From the NCBI RefSeq assembly GCF_029633865.1, contig NC_079212.1, forward strand, positions 80,754,672 to 80,818,671: DNA of 64,000 bases. Reading direction: 5' to 3'. The notes under the pieces are model-generated. The model made no database searches. It had not been told where the DNA came from and saw only the letters and a program-made list of their open reading frames with translations. The position numbers and the translations under genes were made by a program. Of the stretch, positions 12,200 to 26,170 are shown piece after piece (the first letter of the stretch is position 1; every line of letters starts with the position of its first letter). This DNA comes from Lampris incognitus (Eukaryota > Chordata > Actinopteri > Lampriformes > Lampridae).

Positions 12200-15100
12200 A
12201 GTGCTATGAAGACAGAAGAATACATGACAGACCAGAAAGTAGTACATAAAAGACAGAAGAATACATGTCAAACCAGAAAGTAGCGCTATGAAGACAGACG
12301 AATACATGACAGACCAGAAAGTACTGTTGTAAAGACAGTTGAATACATGTCAAACCAGAAAGTAGTGCTATGAAGACAGAAGAATACATGTCAAACCAGA
12401 AAGTAGTGCTATAAAGACAGAAGAATACATGACAGACCAGAAAGTAGTGCTTAAAAGACAGAAGAATCACAAACCAGAAAGTACTGCTGTAAAGACAGTA
12501 GAATACATGTCAAACCAGAAAGTAGTGCTATAAAGACAGAAGAATACATGTCAAACCAGAAAGTAGTGCTATAAAGACAGAAGAATACATGACAGACCAG
12601 AAAGTAGTGCTTAAAAGACAGAAGAATACATGTCAAACCAGAAAGTAGTGCTATAGACAGAAGAATACATGTCAAACCAGAAAGTAGTGCTATGAAGACA
12701 GAATAATACATTGCAAACCAGAAAGTAGTGCTATGAAGACAGAAGAATACATGCCAAATCAGAAAGTAGTGCTATGAATACAGAAGAATACATGTAAAAC
12801 CAGAAAGTAGTGCTATAAAGACAGAAGAATACATGACAGACCAGACAGTAGTGCTATAAAGACAGACGAATACATATCAAACCAGAAAGTAGTGCTATGA
12901 ATACAGAAGAATACATATCAAACCAGAAAGTAGTGCTATGAAGACAGAAGAATCCATGAAAGACCAGAAAGTAGTGCTATGAAGACAGAAGAATACATGA
13001 CAAACCAGAAAGTACTGTTATAAAGACAGTAGAATACGTGTCAAACCAGAAAGTACTGCTATAAAGACACAAGAATACATGTCAAACCAGAAAGTACTGT
13101 TGTAAAGACAGTAGAATACATGTCAAACCAGAAAGTAGTGCTGTAATGACTGAATAATACATGTCAAACTAGAAAGTAGTGCTATGAAGACAGAAGAATA
13201 CATGACAGATCAGAAAGTACTGCTATAAAGACACAAGAATACATGTCAAACCAGAAAGTACTGTTGTAAAGACAGTAGAATACATGTCAAACCAGAAAGT
13301 AGTGCTATAAAGACAGAAGAATACATGTCAAACCAGAAAGTAGTGCTATAAAGACAGAACAATACATGACAGACCAGAAAGTAGTGCTATGAAGACAGAA
13401 GAATACATGACAGACCAGAAAGTAGTGCTATAAAGACAGAAGAACACATGTCAAACCAGAAAGTAGTGCTATAGACAGAAGAATACATGTCAAACCAGAA
13501 TGTAGTGCTATGAAGACAGAAGAATACATGTCAAACCAGAAAGTAGTGCTATAAAGACAGAAGAATACATCACAGACCAGAAAGTAGTGCTATGAAGACA
13601 GAAGAATACATGACAGATCAGAAAGTAGTGCTATAAAGACAGAAGAATACATGACAGATCAGAAAGTACTGCTATAAAGACACAATAATGCATGTCAAAC
13701 CAGAAAGTACTGTTGTGAAGACAGTAGAATACATGTCAAACCAGAAAGTAGTGCTATAAAGACAGTAGAATACATGTCAAAGCAGAAAGTAGTGCTATAA
13801 AGACAGAAGAATACATGACAGACCAGAAAGTAGTGCTATGAAGACAGAAGAATACATGTCAAACCAGAAAGTAGTGCTATAAAGACAGAAGAATACATGA
13901 CAGACCAGAAAGTAGTGCTTAAAAGACAGAAGAATCACAAACCAGAAAGTACTGCTGTAAAGACAGTAGAATACATGTCAAACCAGAAAGTAGTGCTATA
14001 AAGACAGAAGAATACATGTCAAACCAGAAAGTAGTGCTATAAAGACAGAAGAATACATGACAGACCAGAAAGTAGTGCTTAAAAGACAGAAGAATACATG
14101 TCAAACCAGAAAGTAGTGCTATAGACAGAAGAATACATGTCAAACCAGAAAGTAGTGCTATGAAGACAGAATAATACATTGCAAACCAGAAAGTAGTGCT
14201 ATGAAGACAGAAGAATACATGCCAAATCAGAAAGTAGTGCTATGAATACAGAAGAATACATGTCAAACCAGAAAGTACTGTTGTAAAGACAGTAGAATAC
14301 ATGTCAAACCAGAAAGTAGTGCTGTAATGACTGAATAATACATGTCAAACTAGAAAGTAGTGCTATGAAGACAGAAGAATACATGACAGATCAGAAAGTA
14401 TTGCTATAAAGACACAAGAATACATGTCAAACCAGAAAGTACTGTTGTAAAGACAGTAGAATACATGTCAAACCAGAAAGTAGTGCTATAAAGACAGAAG
14501 AATACATGTCAAACCAGAAAGTAGTGCTATAAAGACAGAACAATACATGACAGACCAGAAAGTAGTGCTATGAAGACAGAAGAATACATGACAGACCAGA
14601 AAGTAGTGCTTAAAAGACAGAAGAATACATGTCAAACCAGAAAGTAGTGCTATAGACAGAAGAATACATGTCAAACTAGAAAGTAGTGCTATGAAGACAG
14701 AAGAATACATGACAGACCAGAAAGTAGTACATAAAAGACAGAAGAATACATGTCAAACCAGAAAGTAGCGCTATGAAGACAGACGAATACATGACAGACC
14801 AGAAAGTACTGTTGTAAAGACAGTTGAATACATGTCAAACCAGAAAGTAGTGCTATGAAGACAGAAGAATACATGTCAAACCAGAAAGTAGTGCTATAAA
14901 GACAGAAGAATACATGACAGACCAGAAAGTAGTGCTTAAAAGACAGAAGAATACATGTCAAACCAGAAAGTAGTGCTATAAAGACAGAAGAATACATGTC
15001 AAACCAGAAAGTAGTGCTATAAAGACAGAAGAATACATGACAGACCAGAAAGTAGTGCTTAAAAGACAGAATAATACATTGCAAACCAGAAAGTAGTGCT

Positions 15101-18100
15101 ATGAAGACAGAAGAATACATGCCAAATCAGAAAGTAGTGCTATGAATACAGAAGAATACATGTAAAACCAGAAAGTAGTGCTATAAAGACAGAAGAATAC
15201 ATGACAGACCAGACAGTAGTGCTATAAAGACAGACGAATACATATCAAACCAGAAAGTAGTGCTATGAATACAGAAGAATACATATCAAACCAGAAAGTA
15301 GTGCTATGAAGACAGAAGAATCCATGAAAGACCAGAAAGTAGTGCTATGAAGACAGAAGAATACATGACAAACCAGAAAGTACTGTTATAAAGACAGTAG
15401 AATACGTGTCAAACCAGAAAGTACTGCTATAAAGACACAAGAATACATGTCAAACCAGAAAGTACTGTTGTAAAGACAGTAGAATACATGTCAAACCAGA
15501 AAGTAGCGCTGTAATGACTGAATAATACATGTCAAACTAGAAAGTAGTGCTATGAAGACAGAAGAATACATGACAGATCAGAAAGTACTGCTATAAAGAC
15601 ACAAGAATACATGTCAAACCAGAAAGTACTGTTGTAAAGACAGTAGAATACATGTCAAACCAGAAAGTAGTGCTATAAAGACAGAAGAATACATGTCAAA
15701 CCAGAAAGTAGTGCTATAAAGACAGAACAATACATGACAGACCAGAAAGTAGTGCTATGAAGACAGAAGAATACATGACAGACCAGAAAGTAGTGCTATA
15801 AAGACAGAAGAACACATGTCAAACCAGAAAGTAGTGCTATAGACAGAAGAATACATGTCAAACCAGAATGTAGTGCTATGAAGACAGAAGAATACATGTC
15901 AAACCAGAAAGTAGTGCTATAAAGACAGAAGAATACATCACAGACCAGAAAGTAGTGCTATGAAGACAGAAGAATACATGACAGATCAGAAAGTAGTGCT
16001 ATAAAGACAGAAGAATACATGACAGATCAGAAAGTACTGCTATAAAGACACAATAATGCATGTCAAACCAGAAAGTACTGTTGTGAAGACAGTAGAATAC
16101 ATGTCAAACCAGAAAGTAGTGCTATAAAGACAGTAGAATACATGTCAAAGCAGAAAGTAGTGCTATAAAGACAGAAGAATACATGACAGACCAGAAAGTA
16201 GTGCTATAAAGACAGAAGAATACATGACAGACCAGAAAGTAGTGCTTAAAAGACAGAAGAATCACAAACCAGAAAGTACTGCTGTAAAGACAGTAGAATA
16301 CATGTCAAACCAGAAAGTAGTGCTATAAAGACAGAAGAATACATGTCAAACCAGAAAGTAGTGCTATAAAGACAGAAGAATACATGACAGACCAGAAAGT
16401 AGTGCTTAAAAGACAGAAGAATACATGTCAAACCAGAAAGTAGTGCTATAGACAGAAGAATACATGTCAAACCAGAAAGTAGTGCTATGAAGACAGAATA
16501 ATACATTGCAAACCAGAAAGTAGTGCTATGAAGACAGAAGAATACATGCCAAATCAGAAAGTAGTGCTATGAATACAGAAGAATACATGTAAAACCAGAA
16601 AGTAGTGCTATAAAGACAGAAGAATACATGACAGACCAGACAGTAGTGCTATAAAGACAGACGAATACATATCAAACCAGAAAGTAGTGCTATGAATACA
16701 GAAGAATACATATCAAACCAGAAAGTAGTGCTATGAAGACAGAAGAATCCATGAAAGACCAGAAAGTAGTGCTATGAAGACAGAAGAATACATGACAAAC
16801 CAGAAAGTACTGTTATAAAGACAGTAGAATACGTGTCAAACCAGAAAGTACTGCTATAAAGACACAAGAATACATGTCAAACCAGAAAGTACTGTTGTAA
16901 AGACAGTAGAATACATGTCAAACCAGAAAGTAGTGCTGTAATGACTGAATAATACATGTCAAACTAGAAAGTAGTGCTATGAAGACAGAAGAATACATGA
17001 CAGATCAGAAAGTATTGCTATAAAGACACAAGAATACATGTCAAACCAGAAAGTACTGTTGTAAAGACAGTAGAATACATGTCAAACCAGAAAGTAGTGC
17101 TATAAAGACAGAAGAATACATGTCAAACCAGAAAGTAGTGCTATAAAGACAGAACAATACATGACAGACCAGAAAGTAGTGCTATGAAGACAGAAGAATA
17201 CATGACAGACCAGAAAGTAGTGCTTAAAAGACAGAAGAATACATGTCAAACCAGAAAGTAGTGCTATAGACAGAAGAATACATGTCAAACTAGAAAGTAG
17301 TGCTATGAAGACAGAAGAATACATGACAGACCAGAAAGTAGTACATAAAAGACAGAAGAATACATGTCAAACCAGAAAGTAGCGCTATGAAGACAGACGA
17401 ATACATGACAGACCAGAAAGTACTGTTGTAAAGACAGTTGAATACATGTCAAACCAGAAAGTAGTGCTATGAAGACAGAAGAATACATGTCAAACCAGAA
17501 AGTAGTGCTATAAAGACAGAAGAATACATGACAGACCAGAAAGTAGTGCTTAAAAGACAGAAGAATACATGTCAAACCAGAAAGTAGTGCTATAAAGACA
17601 GAAGAATACATGTCAAACCAGAAAGTAGTGCTATAAAGACAGAAGAATACATGACAGACCAGAAAGTAGTGCTTAAAAGACAGAAGAATACATGTCAAAC
17701 CAGAAAGTAGTGCTATAGACAGAAGAATACATGTCAAACCAGAAAGTAGTGCTATGAAGACAGAATAATACATTGCAAACCAGAAAGTAGTGCTATGAAG
17801 ACAGAAGAATACATGCCAAATCAGAAAGTAGTGCTATGAATACAGAAGAATACATGTAAAACCAGAAAGTAGTGCTATAAAGACAGAAGAATACATGACA
17901 GACCAGACAGTAGTGCTATAAAGACAGACGAATACATATCAAACCAGAAAGTAGTGCTATGAATACAGAAGAATACATATCAAACCAGAAAGTAGTGCTA
18001 TGAAGACAGAAGAATCCATGAAAGACCAGAAAGTAGTGCTATGAAGACAGAAGAATACATGACAAACCAGAAAGTACTGTTATAAAGACAGTAGAATACG

Positions 18101-18820
18101 TGTCAAACCAGAAAGTACTGCTATAAAGACACAAGAATACATGTCAAACCAGAAAGTACTGTTGTAAAGACAGTAGAATACATGTCAAACCAGAAAGTAG
18201 TGCTGTAATGACTGAATAATACATGTCAAACTAGAAAGTAGTGCTATGAAGACAGAAGAATACATGACAGATCAGAAAGTACTGCTATAAAGACACAAGA
18301 ATACATGTCAAACCAGAAAGTACTGTTGTAAAGACAGTAGAATACATGTCAAACCAGAAAGTAGTGCTATAAAGACAGAAGAATACATGTCAAACCAGAA
18401 AGTAGTGCTATAAAGACAGAACAATACATGACAGACCAGAAAGTAGTGCTATGAAGACAGAAGAATACATGACAGACCAGAAAGTAGTGCTATAAAGACA
18501 GAAGAACACATGTCAAACCAGAAAGTAGTGCTATAGACAGAAGAATACATGTCAAACCAGAATGTAGTGCTATGAAGACAGAAGAATACATGTCAAACCA
18601 GAAAGTAGTGCTATAAAGACAGAAGAATACATCACAGACCAGAAAGTAGTGCTATGAAGACAGAAGAATACATGACAGATCAGAAAGTAGTGCTATAAAG
18701 ACAGAAGAATACATGACAGATCAGAAAGTACTGCTATAAAGACACAATAATGCATGTCAAACCAGAAAGTACTGTTGTGAAGACAGTAGAATACATGTCA
18801 AACCAGAAAGTAGTGCTATA
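12200..18820. repeat. 2.4-2.7 kb higher-order repeat, about 2.6 copies with internal deletions
   Basis: The marker ATGCCAAATCAG occurs at 12751, 15119 and 17813, and a CACAATAATGCATGTC marker follows each at a matching offset, giving periods of 2368 and 2694 bp. The last two copies match with a 2614-bp offset up to about 15060, then 2694 bp; the 80-bp shift equals two monomers (41 + 39) missing from the earlier copy. Extra copies of single sub-blocks (37-bp monomer blocks near 12465, 13932 and 16261) show further local duplication. Confidence 0.82.
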
Positions 18821-20838
18821 AAGACAGAAGAATACATGTCAAACCAGAAAGTAGTGCTATAAAGACAGAACAATACATGACAGACCAGAAAGTAGTGCTA
18901 TGAAGACAGAAGAATACATGACAGATCAGAAAGTAGTGCTATAAAGACAGAAGAATACATGACAGATCAGAAAGTACTGCTATAAAGACACAATAATGCA
19001 TGTCAAACCAGAAAGTACTGTTGTGAAGACAGTAGAATACATGTCAAACCAGAAAGTAGTGCTATAAAGACAGAAGAATACATGACAGACCAGAAAGTAG
19101 TGCTATGAAGACAGAAGAATACATGTCAAACCAGAAAGTAGTGCTATAAAGACAGAAGAATACATGACAAACCAGAAAGTAGTGCTTAAAAGACAGAAGA
19201 ATCACAAACCAGAAAGTACTGCTGTAAAGACAGTAGAATACATGTCAAACCAGAAAGTAGTGCTATAAAGACAGAAGAATACATGTCAAACCAGAAAGTA
19301 GTGCTATAAAGACAGAAGAATACATGACAGACCAGAAAGTAGTGCTTAAACGACAGAAGAATACATGTCAAACCAGAAAGTAGTGCTATAGACAGAAGAA
19401 TACATGTCAAACCAGAAAGTAGTGCTATGAAGACAGAATAATACATTGCAAACCAGAAAGTAGTGCTATGAAGACAGAAGAATACATGCCAAATCAGAAA
19501 GTAGTGCTATGAATACAGAAGAATACATGTAAAACCAGAAAGTAGTGCTATAAAGACAGAAGAATACATGACAGACCAGAAAGTACTGTTGTAAAGACAG
19601 TAGAATACATGTCAAACCAGAAAGTAGTGCTATAAAGACAGAAGAATACATGTCAAACCAGAAAGTAGTGCTATAAAGACAGAACAATACATGACAGACC
19701 AGAAAGTAGTGCTATGAAGACAGAAGAATACATGACAGACCAGAAAGTAGTGCTATAAAGACAGAAGAACACATGTCAAACCAGAAAGTAGTGCTATAGA
19801 CAGAAGAATACATGTCAAACCAGAATGTAGTGCTATGAAGACAGAAGAATACATGTCAAACCAGAAAGTAGTGCTATAAAGACAGAAGAATACATCACAG
19901 ACCAGAAAGTAGTGCTATGAAGACAGAAGAATACATGACAGATCAGAAAGTAGTGCTATAAAGACAGAAGAATACATGACAGATCAGAAAGTACTGCTAT
20001 AAAGACACAATAATGCATGTCAAACCAGAAAGTACTGTTGTGAAGACAGTAGAATACATGTCAAACCAGAAAGTAGTGCTATAAAGACAGAAGAATACAT
20101 GTCAAACCAGAAAGTAGTGCTATAAAGACAGAACAATACATGACAGACCAGAAAGTAGTGCTATGAAGACAGAAGAATACATGACAGATCAGAAAGTAGT
20201 GCTATAAAGACAGAAGAATACATGACAGATCAGAAAGTACTGCTATAAAGACACAATAATGCATGTCAAACCAGAAAGTACTGTTGTGAAGACAGTAGAA
20301 TACATGTCAAACCAGAAAGTAGTGCTATAAAGACAGAAGAATACATGACAGACCAGAAAGTAGTGCTATGAAGACAGAAGAATACATGTCAAACCAGAAA
20401 GTAGTGCTATAAAGACAGAAGAATACATGACAAACCAGAAAGTAGTGCTTAAAAGACAGAAGAATCACAAACCAGAAAGTACTGCTGTAAAGACAGTAGA
20501 ATACATGTCAAACCAGAAAGTAGTGCTATAAAGACAGAAGAATACATGTCAAACCAGAAAGTAGTGCTATAAAGACAGAAGAATACATGACAGACCAGAA
20601 AGTAGTGCTTAAACGACAGAAGAATACATGTCAAACCAGAAAGTAGTGCTATAGACAGAAGAATACATGTCAAACCAGAAAGTAGTGCTATGAAGACAGA
20701 ATAATACATTGCAAACCAGAAAGTAGTGCTATGAAGACAGAAGAATACATGCCAAATCAGAAAGTAGTGCTATGAATACAGAAGAATACATGTAAAACCA
20801 GAAAGTAGTGCTATAAAGACAGAAGAATACATGACAGA
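18312..20838. repeat. 1263-bp higher-order repeat, two copies
   Basis: CACAATAATGCATG markers at 18745 and 18991 recur at 20008 and 20254, both offset by 1263 bp. Homology starts at ACCAGAAAGTACTG (18312 and 19575) and ends near 20838, so the two copies are directly adjacent. No difference was seen in the parts I compared. Confidence 0.9.
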
Positions 20839-20999
20839 CCAGACAGTAGTGCTATAAAGACAGACGAATACATATCAAACCAGAAAGTAGTGCTATGAAT
20901 ACAGAAGAATACATATCAAACCAGAAAGTAGTGCTATGAAGACAGAAGAATCCATGAAAGACCAGAAAGTAGTGCTTAAAAGACAGAAGAATCACAAAC

Positions 21000-21960
21000 C
21001 AGAAAGTACTGTTGTAAAGACAGTAGAATACATGACAAACCAGAAAGTAGTGCTATAAAGACAGAAGAATACATGTCAAAACAGAAAGTAGTGCTATAAA
21101 GACAGAAGAATACATGTCAAACCAGAAAGTAGTGCTATGAAGACAGAAGAATACATGACAGACCAGAAAGTAGTGCTTAAAAGACAGAAGAATACATGTC
21201 AAACCAGAAAGTAGCGCTATGAAGACAGAAGAATACATGACAGACCAGAAAGTACTGTTGTAAAGACAGTAGAATACATGTCAAACCAGAAAGTAGTGCT
21301 ATGAAGACAGAAGAATACATGTCAAACCAGAAAGTAGTGCTATGAATACAGAAGAATCCATGAAAGACCAGAAAGTAGTGCTATGAAGACAGAAGAATAC
21401 ATGACAAACCAGAAAGTACTGCTGTAATGACTGAATAATACATGTCAAACTAGAAAATAGTGCTATGAAGACAGAAAAATACATGACAGATCAGAAAGTA
21501 CTGTTATAAAGACACAAGAATACATGTCAAACCAGAAAGTACTGTTGTAAAGACAGTAGAATACATGACAAACCAGAAAGTAGTGCTATAAAGACAGAAG
21601 AATACATGTCAAAACAGAAAGTAGTGCTATAAAGACAGAAGAATACATGTCAAACCAGAAAGTAGCGCTATGAAGACAGAAGAATACATGACAGACCAGA
21701 AAGTACTGTTGTAAAGACAGTAGAATACATTACAAACCAGAAAGTAGTGCTATGAAGACAGAAGAATACATGTCAAACCAGAAAGTAGTGCTATGAAGAC
21801 AGAAGAATCCATGAAAGACCAGAAAGTAGTGCTATGAAGACAGAAGAATACATGACAAACCAGAAAGTACTGTTGTAAAGACAGTAGAATATGTGTCAAA
21901 CCAGAAAGTACTGCTATAAAGACAGAATAATACATGTCAAACCAGAAAGTACTGCTGTAA
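21000..21960. repeat. Distant copy of the 1107-bp higher-order repeat
   Basis: About 960 bp here match 29234-30194 at a constant offset of 8234 bp, including the ATGAATACAGAAGAATCC monomer, the GTAATGACTGAATAAT monomer and the AATATGTGTC variant. Homology breaks near 21000, where a 37-bp monomer lies upstream, and near 21960 at an AGTACTGATG variant. It is a dispersed copy, not adjacent to the other block. Confidence 0.8.
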
Positions 21961-22189
21961 AGACAGAAGAATACATGTCAAACCAGAAAGTAGTACTGAT
22001 GTAAAGACAGCAGAATACATGTCAAACCAGAAAGTACTGCTGTAATGACTGAATAATACATGTCAAACTAGAAAATAGTGCTATGAAGACAGAAGAATAC
22101 ATGTCAAAGCAGAAAGTAGTGCTATAGACAGAAGAATACATGTCAAACCAGAAAGTAGTGCTATGAAGACAGAAGAATACATGACAGAC

Positions 22190-25100
22190 AAGAAAGTAGT
22201 GCTATGAAGACAGAAGAATACATGACAGACCAGAAAGTAGTGCTTAAAAGACAGAAGAATACATGTCAAACCAGAAAGTAGCGCTATGAAGACAGAAGAA
22301 TACATGACGGACCAGAAAGTACTGTTGTAAAGACAGTAGAATACATGTCAAACCAGAAGGTAGTGCTATGAAGACAGAAGAATACATGTCAAAGCAGAAA
22401 GTAGTGCTATAGACAGAAGAATACATGTCAAAGCAGAAAGGAGTGCTATAGACAGAAGAATACATGTCAAACCAGAAAGTAGTGCTATGAAGACGGAAGA
22501 ATACGTGTCAAACCAGAGAGTACTGCTATAAAGACACAAAAATACATTTCAAACCAGAAAGTACTGTTGTAAAGACAGTACCATACATGTCAAACCAGAA
22601 AGTAGTGCTATAAAGACAGAAGAATACATCACAGACCAGAAAGTAGTGCTATGAAGACAGAAGAATACATGACAGACCAGAAAGTAGTGCTTAAAAGACA
22701 GAAGAATACATGTCAAACCAGAAAATAGCGCTATGAAGACAGAAGAATACATGACGGACCAGAAAGTACTGTTGTAAAGACAGTAGAATACATGTCAAAC
22801 CAGAAGGTAGTGCTATGAAGACAGAAGAATACATGTCAAAGCAGAAAGTAGTGCTATAGACAGAAGAATACATGTCAAAGCAGAAAGGAGTGCTATAGAC
22901 AGAAGAATACATGTCAAACCAGAAAGTAGTGCTATGAAGACGGAAGAATACGTGTCAAACCAGAGAGTACTGCTATAAAGACACAAAAATACATTTCAAA
23001 CCAGAAAGTACTGTTGTAAAGACAGTACCATACATGTCAAACCAGAAAGTAGTGCTATAAAGACAGAAGAATACATCACAGACCAGAAAGTAGTGCTATG
23101 AAGACAGAAGAATACATGACAGACCAGAAAGTAGTGCTATAAAGACAGAAGAATACATGTCAAACCAGAAAGTAGCGCTAGGAAGACAGAAGAATACATG
23201 ACAGACCAGAAAGTAGTGCTTAAAAGACAGAAGAATACATGTCAAACCAGAAAGTAGTGCTATAGACAGAAGAATACATGTCAAACTAGAAAGTAGTGCT
23301 ATGAAGACAGAAGAATACATGACAGACCAGAAAGTAGTACATAAAAGACAGAAGAATACATGTCAAACCAGAAAGTAGCGCTATGAAGACAGAGGAATAC
23401 ATGACAGACCAGAAAGTACTGTTGTAAAGACAGTTGAATACATGTCAAACCAGAAAGTAGTGCTATGAAGACAGAAGAATACATGTCAAACCAGAAAGTA
23501 GTGCTATAAAGACAGAAGAATACATGACAGACCAGAAAGTAGTGCTTAAAAGACAGAAGAATCACAAACCAGAAAGTACTGCTGTAAAGACAGTAGAATA
23601 AATGTCAAACCAGAAAGTAGTGCTATAAAGACAGAAGAATACATGACAGACCAGAAAGTAGTGCTTAAAAGACAGAAGAATACATGTCAAACCAGAAAGT
23701 AGTGCTATAGACAGAAGAATACATGTCAAACCAGAAAGTAGTGCTATGAAGACAGAATAATACATTGCAAACCAGAAAGTAGTGCTATGAAGACAGAAGA
23801 ATACATGCCAAACCAGAAAGTAGTGCTATGAATACAGAAGAATACATGTAAAACCAGAAAGTAGTGCTATAAAGACAGAAGAATACATGTCAATCCAGAA
23901 AGTACTGTTGTAAAGACAGTAGAATACATGTCAAACCAGAAAGTAGTGCTATGAAGACAGAAGAATACATGTCAAACCAAAAAGTAGTGCTATGAAGACA
24001 GAAGAATCCATGAAAGACCAGAAAGTAGTGCTATGAAGACAGAAGAATGCATGACAAACCAGAAAGTACTGTTGTAAAGACAGTAGAATACATGTCAAAC
24101 CAGAAAGTACTGCTATAAAGACACAAGAATACATGTCAAACCAGAAAGTACTGTTGTAAAGACAGTAGAATACATGTCAAACCAGAAAGTAGTGCTGTAA
24201 TGACTGAATAATACATGTCAAACTAGAAAGTAGTGCTATGAAGACAGAAGAATACATGACAGATCAGAAAGTACTGCTATAAAGACACAAGAATACATGT
24301 CAAACCAGAATGTACTATTGTAAAGACAGTAGAATACATGTCAAACCAGAAAGTACTGCTATAAAGACAGAAGAATACATGTCAAACCAGAAAGTAGTGC
24401 TATAAAGACAGAAGAATACATGTCAAACCAGAAAGTAGTGCTATGAAGACAGAAGAATACATGACAGACCAGAAAGTAGTGCTTAAAAGACAGAAGAATA
24501 CATGTCAAACCAGAAAGTAGCGCTATGAAGACAGAAGAATACATGACGGACCAGAAAGTACTGTTGTAAAGACAGTAGAATACATGTCAAACCAGAAGGT
24601 AGTGCTATGAAGACAGAAGAATACATGTCAAAGCAGAAAGTAGTGCTATAGACAGAAGAATACATGTCAAAGCAGAAAGGAGTGCTATAGACAGAAGAAT
24701 ACATGTCAAACCAGAAAGTAGTGCTATGAAGACGGAAGAATACGTGTCAAACCAGAGAGTACTGCTATAAAGACACAAAAATACATTTCAAACCAGAAAG
24801 TACTGTTGTAAAGACAGTACCATACATGTCAAACCAGAAAGTAGTGCTATAAAGACAGAAGAATACATCACAGACCAGAAAGTAGTGCCATGAAGACAGA
24901 AGAATACATGACAGACCAGAAAGTAGTGCTTAAAAGACAGAAGAATACATGTCAAACCAGAAAGTAGCGCTATGAAGACAGAAGAATACATGACGGACCA
25001 GAAAGTACTGTTGTAAAGACAGTAGAATACATGTCAAACCAGAAGGTAGTGCTATGAAGACAGAAGAATACATGTCAAAGCAGAAAGTAGTGCTATAGAC

Positions 25101-26170
25101 AGAAGAATACATGTCAAAGCAGAAAGGAGTGCTATAGACAGAAGAATACATGTCAAACCAGAAAGTAGTGCTATGAAGATGGAAGAATACGTGTCAAACC
25201 AGAGAGTACTGCTATAAAGACACAAAAATACATTTCAAACCAGAAAGTACTGTTGTAAAGACAGTACCATACATGTCAAACCAGAAAGTAGTGCTATAAA
25301 GACAGAAGAATACATCACAGACCAGAAAGTAGTGCTATGAAGACAGAAGAATACATGACAGACCAGAAAGTAGTGCTATAAAGACAGAAGAATACATGTC
25401 AAACCAGAAAGTAGCGCTAGGAAGACAGAAGAATACATGACAGACCAGAAAGTAGTGCTTAAAAGACAGAAGAATACATGTCAAACCAGAAAGTAGTGCT
25501 ATAGACAGAAGAATACATGTCAAACTAGAAAGTAGTGCTATGAAGACAGAAGAATACATGACAGACCAGAAAGTAGTACATAAAAGACAGAAGAATACAT
25601 GTCAAACCAGAAAGTAGCGCTATGAAGACAGAGGAATACATGACAGACCAGAAAGTACTGTTGTAAAGACAGTTGAATACATGTCAAACCAGAAAGTAGT
25701 GCTATGAAGACAGAAGAATACATGTCAAACCAGAAAGTAGTGCTATAAAGACAGAAGAATACATGACAGACCAGAAAGTAGTGCTTAAAAGACAGAAGAA
25801 TCACAAACCAGAAAGTACTGCTGTAAAGACAGTAGAATACATGTCAAACCAGAAAGTAGTGCTATAAAGACAGAAGAATACATGTCAAACCAGAAAGTAG
25901 TGCTATAAAGACAGAAGAATACATGACAGACCAGAAAGTAGTGCTTAAAAGACAGAAGAATACATGTCAAACCAGAAAGTAGTGCTATAGACAGAAGAAT
26001 ACATGTCAAACCAGAAAGTAGTGCTATGAAGACAGAATAATACATTGCAAACCAGAAAGTAGTGCTATGAAGACAGAAGAATACATGCCAAATCAGAAAG
26101 TAGTGCTATGAATACAGAAGAATACATGTAAAACCAGAAAGTAGTGCTATAAAGACAGAAGAATACATGA
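22190..26170. repeat. 2239-bp higher-order repeat (about 1.8 copies) containing a 447-bp tandem duplication
   Basis: The private variant GAAAGGAGTGCTATAGACAG has its GAG at 22441, 22888 and 24680, with a fourth copy near 25127. The 447-bp spacing repeats inside each copy and 2239 bp separates the copies. The 447-bp duplication must therefore predate the 2239-bp one. The first copy carries a one-monomer deficit near 23600 and an AATAAATG variant. After about 23890 and 26170 the copies differ. Confidence 0.9.

Noticed and set aside
17303..17773. Longest minus-strand open frame (156 codons), and the many similar 60-143 codon frames across 3284-63722
   Set aside because: All are translations of the 41-bp satellite through its 41-codon cycle. 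They start at the CAT of the monomer, overlap one another, have no conserved non-repeat domain and lack independent gene signals.
23590..23605. AATAAA polyadenylation signal formed by a variant monomer (also near 50064)
   Set aside because: It arises from a single substitution in the repeat, with no downstream GU-rich element or gene end to support use.
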